From positions 1 to 50,082 of the forward strand of contig CAZBKB010000007.1 of NCBI GenBank assembly GCA_964492425.1: DNA of 50,082 nt, read 5' to 3'. Both the position numbers and the translations under genes were made by a program. This DNA is from LBZV01 sp000993855 (GTDB lineage: Bacteria > Patescibacteriota > Microgenomatia > Curtissbacterales > GWA2-41-24). The notes below the pieces were generated by a model. That model was not told the DNA's origin, searched no databases, and saw nothing but the letters and a program-made list of their open reading frames with translations. Numbering within the stretch: position 1 is the first letter of the stretch; each line of letters starts with the position of its first letter. Positions 35,002-44,173 of this stretch are shown here, one piece after another.

Positions 35002-37116
35002 TTATTTACTATCAAGCGCCTTCAACCCTTGCTTTGCCAAATCCAAATTAGGATTAATCTCCAGCGCCTTCAAATAATTCTCCCTCGCCTCGCCCGCTCT
35101 TCCCAGGTTAGCCAGGCTGGACGCCAAATTATTGAAAACCTCAGCATCCAACCCACCAAATTCCAAAATTTCCCCATAAACCCGGACACTATCTTCATAA
35201 TCCGTAAGAGTAAAAAGATTGCGCCCCAAATCCTTTAAGGCAGCTATATCTTTCGACCTTGCCAGCTCCTCACGCCGACCCCAAAGATCACGGGTTGCCG
35301 CAACCAGTTCGATTTCGCGCCTGACCGAATCAGCCTTGTCGTTTATCGCCAAGCTCATATTGAAAAATTCCAGAGCCTCGTCAAATTGTCCTTGAGCAGC
35401 AAGTTCCACTCCAATACTATTATAAGAAATCGCATAAGTCACAGACTGCTGACCCTGCTGCCTCAGAAAAAAATCGCTCTTTTTAAAATCTTTGTTCAAA
35501 AGTTTCCCGTATCTTCCTTTCTCCGCCAAGTAATCAACCTTTGAGCCAAGCTCAGCATCCACCTTCCACCACAATCCGTAAGGAACAATATAAGGTTTGA
35601 GATACGAAAAGAAAGTCTCCTCAAACACACCCTGCAGGATAAACATCTCTCGATTCATGTTTTTGGCAATCGTCTCCAGAACATATTGCTCAGCCCTCCC
35701 CAACCTTTTATCCTTCGAAACTTTTTGCACAAATCGACTGTCCACCTGCCGCGAAAACACTTCCGGATGGTAATACTGGCTGTCCAGATTCTTATCGTTG
35801 GGAACGTAAATCAAGGTAATGTCACGAAATTTGCCATTCACCTTTTGTTCATACAATGCTCCGAAATAAGCGACATGATCGACAGTCACAACTAGTGCGC
35901 CGGAAGGAAGCTGCTCCATCGCATCCAAAACAAAATTCTCGGAAAAACGATTCTTTGAAAAATCCAGAGTTCTAAAATTAGAAATAAAATAGATAAAAAT
36001 CAAAAACGAAAGTAAAACCGTCGCAAACATTTTTTCCCCTGCAAAAAGCTTCTCGGAAATAAAATTGATCCCTATCGCCCCCAAAAGAACCACAATCACA
36101 AACGAAGAAAGATAAAATTTATTAAGCTGAAAAGGATTGTCCTCCCCTCCCGGATCAATCGTCGAAAGCAGGAAAAGCTGCACAAACACCAGAATCAAAA
36201 ACGAAAGTAAAAGAAAAACAAATCGCCTGTCTCGAAATTTTCCGGCAAAAAAACTAGCCAAGGCAAAAAGCGGCAGCGCCACCCCCAAATCAAAAAACAA
36301 ATTTCGAAAATAATAAGCAAAATGCGAAAAAAGCTTAACAGGTGAAAAGACCAAAACCGGATTGGCAATCAGAAATATCGACCCGAATTCCTTTCTCCTC
36401 ACATAATCTATAAAACCGCCAATCCCTTTAGCATGCCCCCAGTTAATCTCCGGACTCTGCTGCATTCGAAAAAACATCACGGCTTGCGGAAAAAAACCAA
36501 GGCCAAATACAATCACCATCGGCAAAATTCTCCTCAGACTGTAAAACCCACTCCCTCTCTCGGTCTCTCTGTCTTTATACCCTTCTGCCTCTTTTAAAAA
36601 ATACCAAACGAAAAGTGGAAAAAGAGCACCCGTAATATAAAAATGAGAAGCCGAAAGCCCCAACACAAACAAAGAAAGGAGCTGCCTCTTTGAAAAAGCC
36701 AACAAAAAAGCAAGAGCAATTAAAAAAGTCCCAAAGGAAAATACATCCGCAGAAAGCGAAAATTCCCAAAAAATTCCAGAAACTGCCAGAAAAAGTGTCG
36801 AAAGAAACGCCACTTTCCTGTCAACTTTAAGCACCAAAGCCGCAAGATAGGAAACTAAAATAGTGGCCGCCCCAAAAATCGCCGAAAAAAGATTGGCCCG
36901 CCAAATAACCGAGCCAAACGGCAAAACCGAAAGGAATATTTTACCCAACAAAACATATAGAGGAAACCCCGGCGGATGGCAAATTCCCCAATAGTGCATA
37001 CACATTGTAAATTCCGCACTATCAATTGGAATATAAGTCGGTGCCAGAGAACGAATATAAAGTCCTAAAGGCAAAACAAATACTAAAATTGCGAGAACAA
37101 AGTCAACCTTTCGCAT
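35002..37116 (-). CDS. DUF2723-family membrane glycosyltransferase-like protein with TPR
   Basis: 704 residues. The first half has many membrane helices and the motif PIDSAEFTMCMHYWGICHPPGFPLY typical of DUF2723, a GT-C-like family related to protein O-mannosyltransferases (family relationship, not proof of activity). TPR-like repeats follow the last helix (about 570-700, GVELAAQGQFDEALEFFNMSL; NNLASSLANLGRAGEARENY). I chose the ATG at 37116, with TATACT only seven bases before it, over a TTG at 37119. The -35 box is weak. Together with the O-antigen-ligase-like protein it suggests surface glycan or glycoprotein assembly. Confidence 0.8.
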   Translation of the reverse strand: MRKVDFVLAILVFVLPLGLYIRSLAPTYIPIDSAEFTMCMHYWGICHPPGFPLYVLLGKIFLSVLPFGSVIWRANLFSAIFGAATILVSYLAALVLKVDRKVAFLSTLFLAVSGIFWEFSLSADVFSFGTFLIALAFLLAFSKRQLLSLFVLGLSASHFYITGALFPLFVWYFLKEAEGYKDRETERGSGFYSLRRILPMVIVFGLGFFPQAVMFFRMQQSPEINWGHAKGIGGFIDYVRRKEFGSIFLIANPVLVFSPVKLFSHFAYYFRNLFFDLGVALPLFALASFFAGKFRDRRFVFLLLSFLILVFVQLFLLSTIDPGGEDNPFQLNKFYLSSFVIVVLLGAIGINFISEKLFAGEKMFATVLLSFLIFIYFISNFRTLDFSKNRFSENFVLDAMEQLPSGALVVTVDHVAYFGALYEQKVNGKFRDITLIYVPNDKNLDSQYYHPEVFSRQVDSRFVQKVSKDKRLGRAEQYVLETIAKNMNREMFILQGVFEETFFSYLKPYIVPYGLWWKVDAELGSKVDYLAEKGRYGKLLNKDFKKSDFFLRQQGQQSVTYAISYNSIGVELAAQGQFDEALEFFNMSLAINDKADSVRREIELVAATRDLWGRREELARSKDIAALKDLGRNLFTLTDYEDSVRVYGEILEFGGLDAEVFNNLASSLANLGRAGEARENYLKALEINPNLDLAKQGLKALDSK

Positions 37117-37171
37117 CAAAAAAAGTATATCGGGGATGAACTCGGTATACTAGATATCGAATTAACTATAG

Positions 37172-38287
37172 CTACTTCCCGAGTATTCCTAAAGGATTCA
37201 AAGTAGACCCGTTCTTCCTAATTTCAATATGCAAATGCACGCCTGTTGATCTACCGGTTGAACCCATCATCCCCAAAACTTCACCCTTTGCAATTCTTTG
37301 TCCGAGAGAGACATAAACCGTACTCAAATGAGCATATAAAGTTGTATAACCATTTCCATGATCTATAATCACTCTATTCCCATAACCGAAATTATCAGAC
37401 CAACCTGCAACCACAACAGTCCCGGAGTCAGCAGCTCTAATTGGCCCTCCCGATAAATTAGATATATCAAGAGCCGGATGATACCACGAATAATATTGGG
37501 ATATTTGCCCGACAGCTGGCCAGCCAAAAAGTGAGCTTCCAAGATCCGCAATACCAAACTTCTCCTGACCTTTTGCAAGATATTGCGTGAGGGCCGGTTT
37601 TGCCTTTTGAGGAGGTACACCATCCGGGACTATTACAATGTCTCCGGTTGAAAGTGCAAAATCATCACCTACGTTATTGAATGGGAAATCGAGAATCGCC
37701 TGGGCATTTGCCCTGTATGTCTTTGCAACCGAATATACCGTGTCGCCTTGTTTTATTTTATGAGCCACACCCGAAACCGGCAATATCCGCAAAATATCCC
37801 CAGGTTTAATTTTGCTTGTCTCCGTAAGGTTATTCTCCCAAAGTATAGTTTCCTCGGAAACTGCATATTCCTGAGCCACGGAGGAAACCGTATCACCTTC
37901 ATTAACCTTATAATCTATCACCTTGTCCCGGGGCTTATCAGAAATAAGCGTAACCGGCGTTATATCAGCCTCAACAAAGGTAATTTCACTGCCTTCTGCT
38001 GTTGGCGCCGCCTCCAGCGGGTTAGCTGCCACTCCCGGGTAAGAACCCGAAACAACACTTGTTGATGACAAAACCCCGCCACCAACAAAAACTGCCACAG
38101 CCAGACTGATTACAGATGCATGAACAAACATCGCGGTGTTGGCACCACGCCTAACCATTAAAATATCAACAACGATGTTCTTGAACTTTTCGAAATTTAA
38201 CCCTGTTTTTTTCAATCTGTGAGTTAAATAAAAGAAAAGAACACGTATAAATTCTACGAGTTCTTTATGTATTGGATCCCAATCCAT
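37172..38287 (-). CDS. LysM-M23 peptidoglycan hydrolase, membrane-anchored
   Basis: 371 residues. A cytoplasmic N-terminus and one membrane helix (about 55-78) are followed by two LysM domains (about 127-170, YKVNEGDTVSSVAQEY; and 178-225, HKIKQGDTVYSVAKTY) and an M23 (LytM) zinc endopeptidase domain (about 260-371). The metal-site motifs HPALD and HLHIE are both present, so it should be active. It would cut cell-wall peptide crosslinks during growth or division. It shares direction with rho upstream (64-base gap). Confidence 0.92.
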   Translation of the reverse strand: MDWDPIHKELVEFIRVLFFYLTHRLKKTGLNFEKFKNIVVDILMVRRGANTAMFVHASVISLAVAVFVGGGVLSSTSVVSGSYPGVAANPLEAAPTAEGSEITFVEADITPVTLISDKPRDKVIDYKVNEGDTVSSVAQEYAVSEETILWENNLTETSKIKPGDILRILPVSGVAHKIKQGDTVYSVAKTYRANAQAILDFPFNNVGDDFALSTGDIVIVPDGVPPQKAKPALTQYLAKGQEKFGIADLGSSLFGWPAVGQISQYYSWYHPALDISNLSGGPIRAADSGTVVVAGWSDNFGYGNRVIIDHGNGYTTLYAHLSTVYVSLGQRIAKGEVLGMMGSTGRSTGVHLHIEIRKNGSTLNPLGILGK

Positions 38288-38351
38288 TCAGATTATTTTA
38301 AAATTTAAAAGTCAAAATTCAAAATCATTGATGCGCAGCGCTCACAAAGAA
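38288..38351. repeat. Repeat-like A/T spacer between rho and the M23 gene
   Basis: Units AAAATTTAAAAGTCAAAATTCAAAATC resemble the degenerate tandem repeats of other spacers. No terminator is evident. Confidence 0.4.
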
Positions 38352-39689
38352 CTACTTAACATCTCTACTAAGACCATCAAGGAATGCTTTATTAGTGTCA
38401 GTCTTTGACAACCTGTCAATCAATATTTCTGTCCTTTCATCCGGATTCAAAACAGAAAGCATTCTGCGCATGGTGACTATCTTATTGTAATCCGCCTCGC
38501 TAAACAAGAGTTGTTCCTGCCGAGTTGAAGATCTTTCAACGTCTATCGATGGATAAATCCTGCGCTCGGCAAGTTTTCTGTCCAAGTGCAGCTCCATATT
38601 GCCGGTTCCCTTAAACTCCTCATAAATCAAATCATCCATTCTGGATCCGGTATCTATAAGAGCCGTCCCAATAATTGTTAAAGATCCGCCTTCCTCACAA
38701 TTTCTAGCAGCCCCGAAAAATCTTTTTGGTGGATAAAGAGCTGCCGGATCAAACCCCCCCGTTAATGTTCGCCCGCTTGGCGGCACGGACAAGTTGTATG
38801 CCCGTGCAAGGCGTGTAATCGAATCCAAAAGAATTACTACATCGACACCTTTCTCTACTAATCTTTTAGCACGTTCCAGCGCAATCTCTGCAACCCTCGT
38901 TTGATAATCAGCTGGTTCATCAAAGTTTGACGCAATAACTTCTCCCTTAACAGATCTCGAAATGTCTGTGACCTCTTCCGGCCTCTCTCCAATAAGCGCT
39001 GCAATCAGGTGGACTTTTGGAAAATTCTCACTAATCCCTCGGGCTATATCTTTAAGTATTGTTGTTTTGCCTGCCTTGGGCGGAGAAACAACCATCCCCC
39101 TTTGCCCCTTACCTATCGGTGCAATAATATCGATCACTCTGTTTGAAAGCGGTGTTTTACCGATCTCAAGTGTCAATTTTTCGTTTGGGTAGATCGGGGT
39201 CAGCTGTTCAAACTTGACTCGCTTTTCCTGCTTCTCTGCATCGACTCCGTTAACCTTTAAAACCTTCAGCAGCCCGTAGTATCTCTCACTATCCTTTGGC
39301 GGCCTTCCAAGTCCAACAACATCATCACCGGGCCTTAATATAAAGCGGCGGATTTGCGATGCACTAATGTAAACATCCTCATCACTTGGCCTAAATTTTG
39401 GTCTTAAAAACCCGTGTCCGTCACCTGTTATATCCAGAATCCCATGAACATCCTGGGTCGGAACATCACGCCCACCATGGCTTGGATAATCCTCGCCATA
39501 GCCCCGATCATCATATGACTTTCCATTAGTGTGTGGCTCCTCAACTGGCACAGATTCACCAACGGTCTCGACCTGATCAGCCGATTTTTGTGTCCTCAAA
39601 TCTATAACAGAAGCTGCACCTTCCTCAGAAACAACTTTATCGTCCTGTTTATCTGACATATTTTTTACTTTTATTGATACTTTTGGCAT
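38352..39689 (-). CDS. rho: Transcription termination factor Rho
   Basis: 445 residues of the hexameric RNA helicase that ends transcripts. An acidic low-complexity N-terminal extension (1-80) precedes the RNA-binding cold-shock-like domain (GDGHGFLRPKFRPSDEDVYIS) and the ATPase domain with P-loop SPPKAGKT at about 202-209, the RNA-binding Q-loop/R-loop region (SGRTLTGGFDPAALYPPKRF) and an arginine finger region. All parts are intact. The start may be at the first or second Met (MSDKQ at 39659). The leader from the predicted promoter is about 105 bases, enough for the autoregulation known for rho. Confidence 0.96.
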   Translation of the reverse strand: MPKVSIKVKNMSDKQDDKVVSEEGAASVIDLRTQKSADQVETVGESVPVEEPHTNGKSYDDRGYGEDYPSHGGRDVPTQDVHGILDITGDGHGFLRPKFRPSDEDVYISASQIRRFILRPGDDVVGLGRPPKDSERYYGLLKVLKVNGVDAEKQEKRVKFEQLTPIYPNEKLTLEIGKTPLSNRVIDIIAPIGKGQRGMVVSPPKAGKTTILKDIARGISENFPKVHLIAALIGERPEEVTDISRSVKGEVIASNFDEPADYQTRVAEIALERAKRLVEKGVDVVILLDSITRLARAYNLSVPPSGRTLTGGFDPAALYPPKRFFGAARNCEEGGSLTIIGTALIDTGSRMDDLIYEEFKGTGNMELHLDRKLAERRIYPSIDVERSSTRQEQLLFSEADYNKIVTMRRMLSVLNPDERTEILIDRLSKTDTNKAFLDGLSRDVK

Positions 39690-39803
39690 CTTATTAATAA
39701 TTGTTAAACATTTATATTAATAAAGTGTTAGACAATTAACAATTTACAATGTAGCTATATAACAAACTCCCCCTTTTCCTCAGTTAATGGCACATATAGG
39801 CAT

Positions 39804-39832
39804 TAGATATTATGGAAAACTTTTATAGTCAA
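39804..39832 (-). promoter_or_regulatory. Promoter of rho
   Basis: On the minus strand TTGACT (39827-39832), 17-base spacer, TATCTA (39804-39809). The predicted leader to the rho ATG is about 105 bases and includes AT-rich tandem repeats (39705-39760). Confidence 0.6.
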
Positions 39833-39904
39833 GAAGCCAAGGAAATTCTATCCCAGCTTTTACCATTTGTCAATCCGGCGCCTGATATTTCTTCGTCGCT
39901 AATC

Positions 39905-39978
39905 TTTTAAAGGGAACACATTCCTGCCCAAAATGTGTCCCCATTAAAAGGACCGTATGTCTGCCCTACACACGGTCC
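39905..39978 (-). terminator. Tandem hairpin terminators after the LPXTG protein gene
   Basis: Read on the minus strand, GGACCGTGTGT pairs with ACATACGGTCC and runs into TTTTAAT (39943-39978). A second hairpin GGGGACACATT/AATGTGTTCCC follows at once and runs into TTTAAAAG (39904-39942). They isolate this gene from rho. Confidence 0.8.
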
Positions 39979-39981
39979 AAA

Positions 39982-42900
39982 TTAATTTCCACTGTTTTGT
40001 TTGCCCCCAGAATTACTAACTTTTTCAGGTTCTTCTTCTTCATCATCATCATTATTATGTATATAAACATCAAATAAAGTTCTTACTCTTAAAAATTTCC
40101 CAAAAAGTGTTGCTATTCCGCCTGTAGCCACTACTGCATTTGCAGCATAAAGCATCCATGGCGGCGGTAAAATTCTATTTTCTCTCTCATTTATGCCCAA
40201 ACCAGTTTTCGGTAATTTTATTTCCGGGGTCGGTAACACACTTGGTATCTCGCTAGGTGTTGCACTTGCCGTCGGTAAGCTTGTAGGCGTACTTGTCAGC
40301 TCGAATCTTGGCGGTTTTCCCGGGTTGACTGGTTTAATCGACGTTCTAGTTGATGTTGGCGTCAAAGTTGGTTCTGTTGTACTCGTAGCAGTCGTGCTTG
40401 GACTTTTCGGAACTTCGGTAGCAGTAACAATTTTCGTTTGAGTAGGTACTCCTGTTTTTGTAGCGCTTGCTGTGACTGTTGCCATCGGTGTCTCGGTAGA
40501 CTTTGGTGAAACGGTTTCTATTGCTGTCATAGTTGCAGTTGGAGTTGGCGTCACACTTGGTGTTGGGGTTTCTTCTTGAGGCTCTTCGCAAACATCTTTA
40601 TTTATTGCCTGAAGAACTCGATTTCCATGTCCGGCTGCCTCTGTCGTAAAGTAGGTAATATCAGTAATATCAAAATCTTCTCTGACAACCCTAGTAACAA
40701 CTTCAGGTTTTGGAAGACGGAAAGTCACTTGATTGGAATCCGCTTCAACCAGTTCGCTGCCTCCTTCAAATAATGTCCTTGAAACTTTTACCGGGATTGC
40801 AGGGCCTTGACGTATTTCAACTGCCTCCTCAAGCTCCTGCACATAAACCTTTATATCTTCCGTCTTTTGGGCACCTTGTACAAAAAACACAAATTTACTC
40901 TTCCCGCTTTCGTCATTAATTCCACCCCCAAAAGCAATATCAGGGCCTAAAATAGAATCTTTTATAGATGGCTCCTCGGCGATTGTGAATCTAAAGTAGT
41001 GATATCCATCAAAACTGGCATTTTCGACCTTTAAAATATCAACCGTTGCCGGGTGCTCATCGCCCTCAGGATCAACGCATGCTTCTTGGAAATCGATAAC
41101 AGGCGGAACCATTGTGGTAGTCTCCGTTGGCGGAACTTGTGTAAGCGTTTCCGTCGCCTGAGAGGTACTGGTCGCTGTCGGACTGGGTTCTAAAGTCGGC
41201 GTAGGTTGAGGAGTTTGCTCGATAGGAGGGGAACAAAAAGTAGGGTCAAAGCAGGGAGTCGCTGTCGGCAGGACCTCCAAATCTCCATAAGCAGAATAAC
41301 TGTGTTCCTGATTAACAGGTGTTAAAGTTGCTGTTGCAGTTGGTTCTGGAGTACTCGTAGCAACATCAACAGCAGGCGTCTGGGTTTCTGTCGCCGTACC
41401 GCTCACCTGTGGTGTAGTTCGCGATTGCGATTTATCCAATCCACCAACAAAACCATTTATCTTTGCCGCCAAATCATTGCTCCCATCAACTACGCTCTGC
41501 GGCCATTTAATATCAACCGACCTATCTGTTGGCGTGTTTCTCTTTCCATAATGTCTTTGCAAATCATCGCTCAAAACCCTGTCCGAATTCCTCCAGATAT
41601 ACGCCTCACTATGCAGGTCATCTTCCTCAATCCTCAATACATCCCCTTCATCTACATCACCCAAATCCTCATTTCTCTGGTATTGGATAAAGTTTGTATA
41701 AGCGTCTATGTCACCCTCATTATCAATCCCAATTTCACCAAGGGTTCTTCCAGCCGCATCTCTAAACGATTCACCCTTTCCAATCTCAATTGTTAGTGCA
41801 TCATCCAATTTACCGTCGGCATTATCCATCGCCCAAAAAGCATTTTTCTGGTCCTGATCTCCGGACACCTTTGGTGTTTCAAGTCCAGCTTCAACAGTTT
41901 GGGTAATCTCAATCCCTTCATTACTACTGCCAACTGGTCGAGCGTAATTGTCATCAACAAAAGTAGAATTACCTCTTTCAGAATTCCCATCATTACGCAA
42001 CAGAAACGCACCCCCAACAGCAGCAATGCCAACTAAAGCTGCAGTCGTCCCGAACAAAATTGGCTTTTTTACAACTGTCGCTCCAACCTTTTTTGCACCG
42101 CGCGTCAACACAGAGCCATCCAAATCACCAAGAGTTTTAACTCTAATTTTTTCTTGTTTTCCACCTCTTGTGTCCAAAGCCACTCCAAATGCCGCACCTC
42201 TTGTTTTATCCCTAACATTTCTCAAACCATCGTCTTTGTTTATCTGAACATCGCCGATTACCTCGTCCAGCTTAGCAGTCACTTCGAAGTTCACCTCACC
42301 ACCATCTATTCCTTCAACATATACACATACTTCTTTAACTCTCCGTGCATATTTGTCAAAATTAACCCTGCTGGTAGCCTTATCCTCAAATGCCAATTTA
42401 ATATACTCAGCTGCTGCATCTGCACTATCTCGATTTAAACCTGCTGTTTCAAATATCGCCTTAATGTCAGCTTCATCTTTATCATGCAAATCGCCAAGCC
42501 CGGGCATATCATGTTTTCTCAGGAAACTCTCGATTGCATCCAAACCGTTTGCCCTTACATGAGCCAACTCCAGCGACTGAATACCTCGCTCCAGCTCCCC
42601 CTCCCATTTTTCCCTCTCCAAACAGCCGGCTCCTGTCATCACCAGCTCAGCAACTTGTGCTTGAATCCTTGCAACAGACCATGGGTCCTCTGCAAAATAA
42701 GACGGATGATCAGGCGCAACAGGCAAATCGTACTTCCCAAGTAGCCCCTTAAGATGTGCACCTAAACGCAAATCGAACTCCCGAACATCTTCCTCAAATT
42801 TCTCTTGTGCCCTCATCACGACCTGCTCGGTAGTCATCACATGCTCATAATCCCGGCCACTTGAGATATAACTCTTAAGTAAATTAACCGTATCCGCTTC

Positions 42901-43107
42901 AATTTCTGCCGCCTCCACCCGGCCAAGACGAGCTTGTACATCAGCAATTAACGGGTCAACTAAAGGTATATCTGGATATTTTTCCTGAAGAGACTGCTCC
43001 CCTTTGAAGCCGGGTACCAACTCAACCACCGTAAGTCGCATACGATGAGCCGCTGAGCCAGCTGAGCCAATTATTCTTGTTACTTGGTGTTCTCTCATAT
43101 TGGGCAT
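39982..43107 (-). CDS. LPXTG-type surface protein with cytoplasmic N-terminal half
   Basis: 1041 residues from an ATG at 43107; a promoter at 43153-43181 lies inside the longer frame from 43164 and rules that start out. About 340 mostly helical, acidic residues without a signal peptide come first, then one membrane helix (about 348-370). Outside is a LysM-like stretch (EIGKGESFRDAAGRTLGEIG), a beta domain (about 680-840) between two Thr/Pro-rich stalks (TPTPTATMTA style), then LPKTG at about 965-969, a second membrane helix (about 984-1005), basic RVR and an acidic tail (NNDDDEEEEPEK). LPXTG-helix-basic tail is the sortase anchor arrangement, although no sortase gene is in the window and the tail is longer than usual. 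Substrate or partner is unknown. Confidence 0.75.
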   Translation of the reverse strand: MPNMREHQVTRIIGSAGSAAHRMRLTVVELVPGFKGEQSLQEKYPDIPLVDPLIADVQARLGRVEAAEIEADTVNLLKSYISSGRDYEHVMTTEQVVMRAQEKFEEDVREFDLRLGAHLKGLLGKYDLPVAPDHPSYFAEDPWSVARIQAQVAELVMTGAGCLEREKWEGELERGIQSLELAHVRANGLDAIESFLRKHDMPGLGDLHDKDEADIKAIFETAGLNRDSADAAAEYIKLAFEDKATSRVNFDKYARRVKEVCVYVEGIDGGEVNFEVTAKLDEVIGDVQINKDDGLRNVRDKTRGAAFGVALDTRGGKQEKIRVKTLGDLDGSVLTRGAKKVGATVVKKPILFGTTAALVGIAAVGGAFLLRNDGNSERGNSTFVDDNYARPVGSSNEGIEITQTVEAGLETPKVSGDQDQKNAFWAMDNADGKLDDALTIEIGKGESFRDAAGRTLGEIGIDNEGDIDAYTNFIQYQRNEDLGDVDEGDVLRIEEDDLHSEAYIWRNSDRVLSDDLQRHYGKRNTPTDRSVDIKWPQSVVDGSNDLAAKINGFVGGLDKSQSRTTPQVSGTATETQTPAVDVATSTPEPTATATLTPVNQEHSYSAYGDLEVLPTATPCFDPTFCSPPIEQTPQPTPTLEPSPTATSTSQATETLTQVPPTETTTMVPPVIDFQEACVDPEGDEHPATVDILKVENASFDGYHYFRFTIAEEPSIKDSILGPDIAFGGGINDESGKSKFVFFVQGAQKTEDIKVYVQELEEAVEIRQGPAIPVKVSRTLFEGGSELVEADSNQVTFRLPKPEVVTRVVREDFDITDITYFTTEAAGHGNRVLQAINKDVCEEPQEETPTPSVTPTPTATMTAIETVSPKSTETPMATVTASATKTGVPTQTKIVTATEVPKSPSTTATSTTEPTLTPTSTRTSIKPVNPGKPPRFELTSTPTSLPTASATPSEIPSVLPTPEIKLPKTGLGINERENRILPPPWMLYAANAVVATGGIATLFGKFLRVRTLFDVYIHNNDDDEEEEPEKVSNSGGKQNSGN

Positions 43108-43152
43108 ACGACCTATAAACGCCTTGTTGCTTGAAGCTAAACAAGGCCGCAA

Positions 43153-43181
43153 ATTTAAACACAATCAAGAGATTTTGTCAA
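43153..43181 (-). promoter_or_regulatory. Promoter of the LPXTG protein gene
   Basis: On the minus strand TTGACA (43176-43181), 17-base spacer, TTAAAT (43153-43158). The leader of about 40 bases ends with AGGT seven bases before the ATG at 43107. Confidence 0.6.
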
Positions 43182-43486
43182 GCACTATAGGTTTTGGCAG
43201 ACAATACTGGGCAGAAACAAAGCTCTCAAGTTAGCGCGCAGAATATACCGCATAGCATTTACCCTTGTCAAATAAGGGATTCTTAAATTTTATACGCGGT
43301 GTTATAGATAAAATATTTTTTACTAACTATTTTATAGAATTAAAAAAACTATTTTGACTAACATCAACTGCAATATATAGATTTTCACTGTGGAAGATAC
43401 TGAGCTAATATTTTACCCGATATTAGCACAATTTTTATACAAAACAGGGAAATTTGAAGCTATTTTGACTACCGTAAAACTACCAC
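43182..43486. other. AT-rich spacer with inverted repeat
   Basis: No gene is visible. TTGACT at 43354-43359 before TATATA resembles a plus-strand promoter but with short spacing. GCTAATA...TATTAGC (43403-43426) is a perfect 7-bp stem with a 10-base loop, followed by ATTTTTAT. Confidence 0.4.
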
Positions 43487-43516
43487 TTGACAACGGTTAA
43501 GCGAATGGTCTAATGT
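43487..43516 (+). promoter_or_regulatory. Promoter of candidate small RNA
   Basis: TTGACA (43487-43492), 18-base spacer, TAATGT (43511-43516). The predicted start is at about 43523, the first base of a hairpin. Confidence 0.65.
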
Positions 43517-43522
43517 AAAAAA

Positions 43523-43614
43523 GGAAAGCAACTTAGCTGCCCTAAGTCGCTTCCCTTACACCTCAAAAGAGCATTGCTATTCGAGTTTCAGTCTGCGGTA
43601 GTGATGCTCTTTTC
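43523..43614 (+). ncRNA. Candidate small regulatory RNA, about 92 nt
   Basis: The unit consists of a 5' hairpin (GGAAAGCAACTTAG pairing with CTAAGTCGCTTCC, 43523-43554), a single-stranded linker CTTACACCTC, and a long terminator hairpin (AAAAGAGCAT pairing with ATGCTCTTTT, 43565-43614) ending in a T run. A promoter is correctly spaced upstream. No ORF fits. The C-rich linker could pair with Shine-Dalgarno regions. I do not recognise it as a known RNA family. Confidence 0.55.
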
Positions 43615-44108
43615 TTACGAAAAACTTGCCTTTTAACAAAACAAGCTTTCTTCAAAAAATTTTCAAGCTTTGCCATTTTACTGGCAAAACCTTTTTCCGT
43701 CCAAATCTCTCCTTTTAAGAAAAAACGTGGACTCCTAGAAAAATCAATCTCTCAATTTTTCATTCTCGTCCCCGAATCGGGGACAACTTTCAGCCTGCCT
43801 AAAGAATTTAGCACCACTGATAATTATTGTCAAGTCATAATCTTATCCGATAGTAAAAATATCAACTTAAAAAATGTATCCTGTAGTTATAATAATTTAC
43901 ATCATCACTACGTTTAGACTTATTAAATAGTCCAAACGAATCTTTGTCAAAGCATCAATATTACCAAAATTATGTACGACAAATTATGGCCTCTTAGCCA
44001 AATGCGGCAGTAAAATATACGGCTAAATGATATATAAAGTTATAGTAAAGTAAGTAAAATTAACAAAGAACGTTAAACACTAAACTAGACATAATTTAAG
44101 CAACACAA
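43615..44108. other. Gene-free spacer
   Basis: About 490 bases, AT-rich, with no convincing ORF. Contains small inverted repeats GCCATTTTACTGGC (about 43672) and GTCCCC-GAAT-CGGGGAC (43768-43784). Nothing else is recognisable. Confidence 0.4.
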
Positions 44109-44141
44109 AAAGGCAAAATGATCATCTCTTGCCTCTTTTAA
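44109..44141 (-). terminator. Terminator downstream of the PIN-TRAM gene
   Basis: Minus strand AAAAGAGGCAA...TTGCCTTTTT forms a hairpin flanked by A and T runs, about 35 bases after the stop at 44174. It could work in both directions. Confidence 0.65.
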
Positions 44142-44173
44142 GTTCGGCATTTCCAGCCCCCAGTTTCCAGTTT

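Noticed and set aside
39812..39910. Plus-strand 32-codon frame (MENFYSQEAKEILSQ)
   Set aside because: Overlaps the predicted rho promoter on the other strand, has no clear ribosome site and is too short to support by itself.
43107..43164. Longer N-terminus of the LPXTG protein (start at 43164)
   Set aside because: A TTGACA-N17-TTAAAT promoter places transcription start near 43146, inside this stretch.
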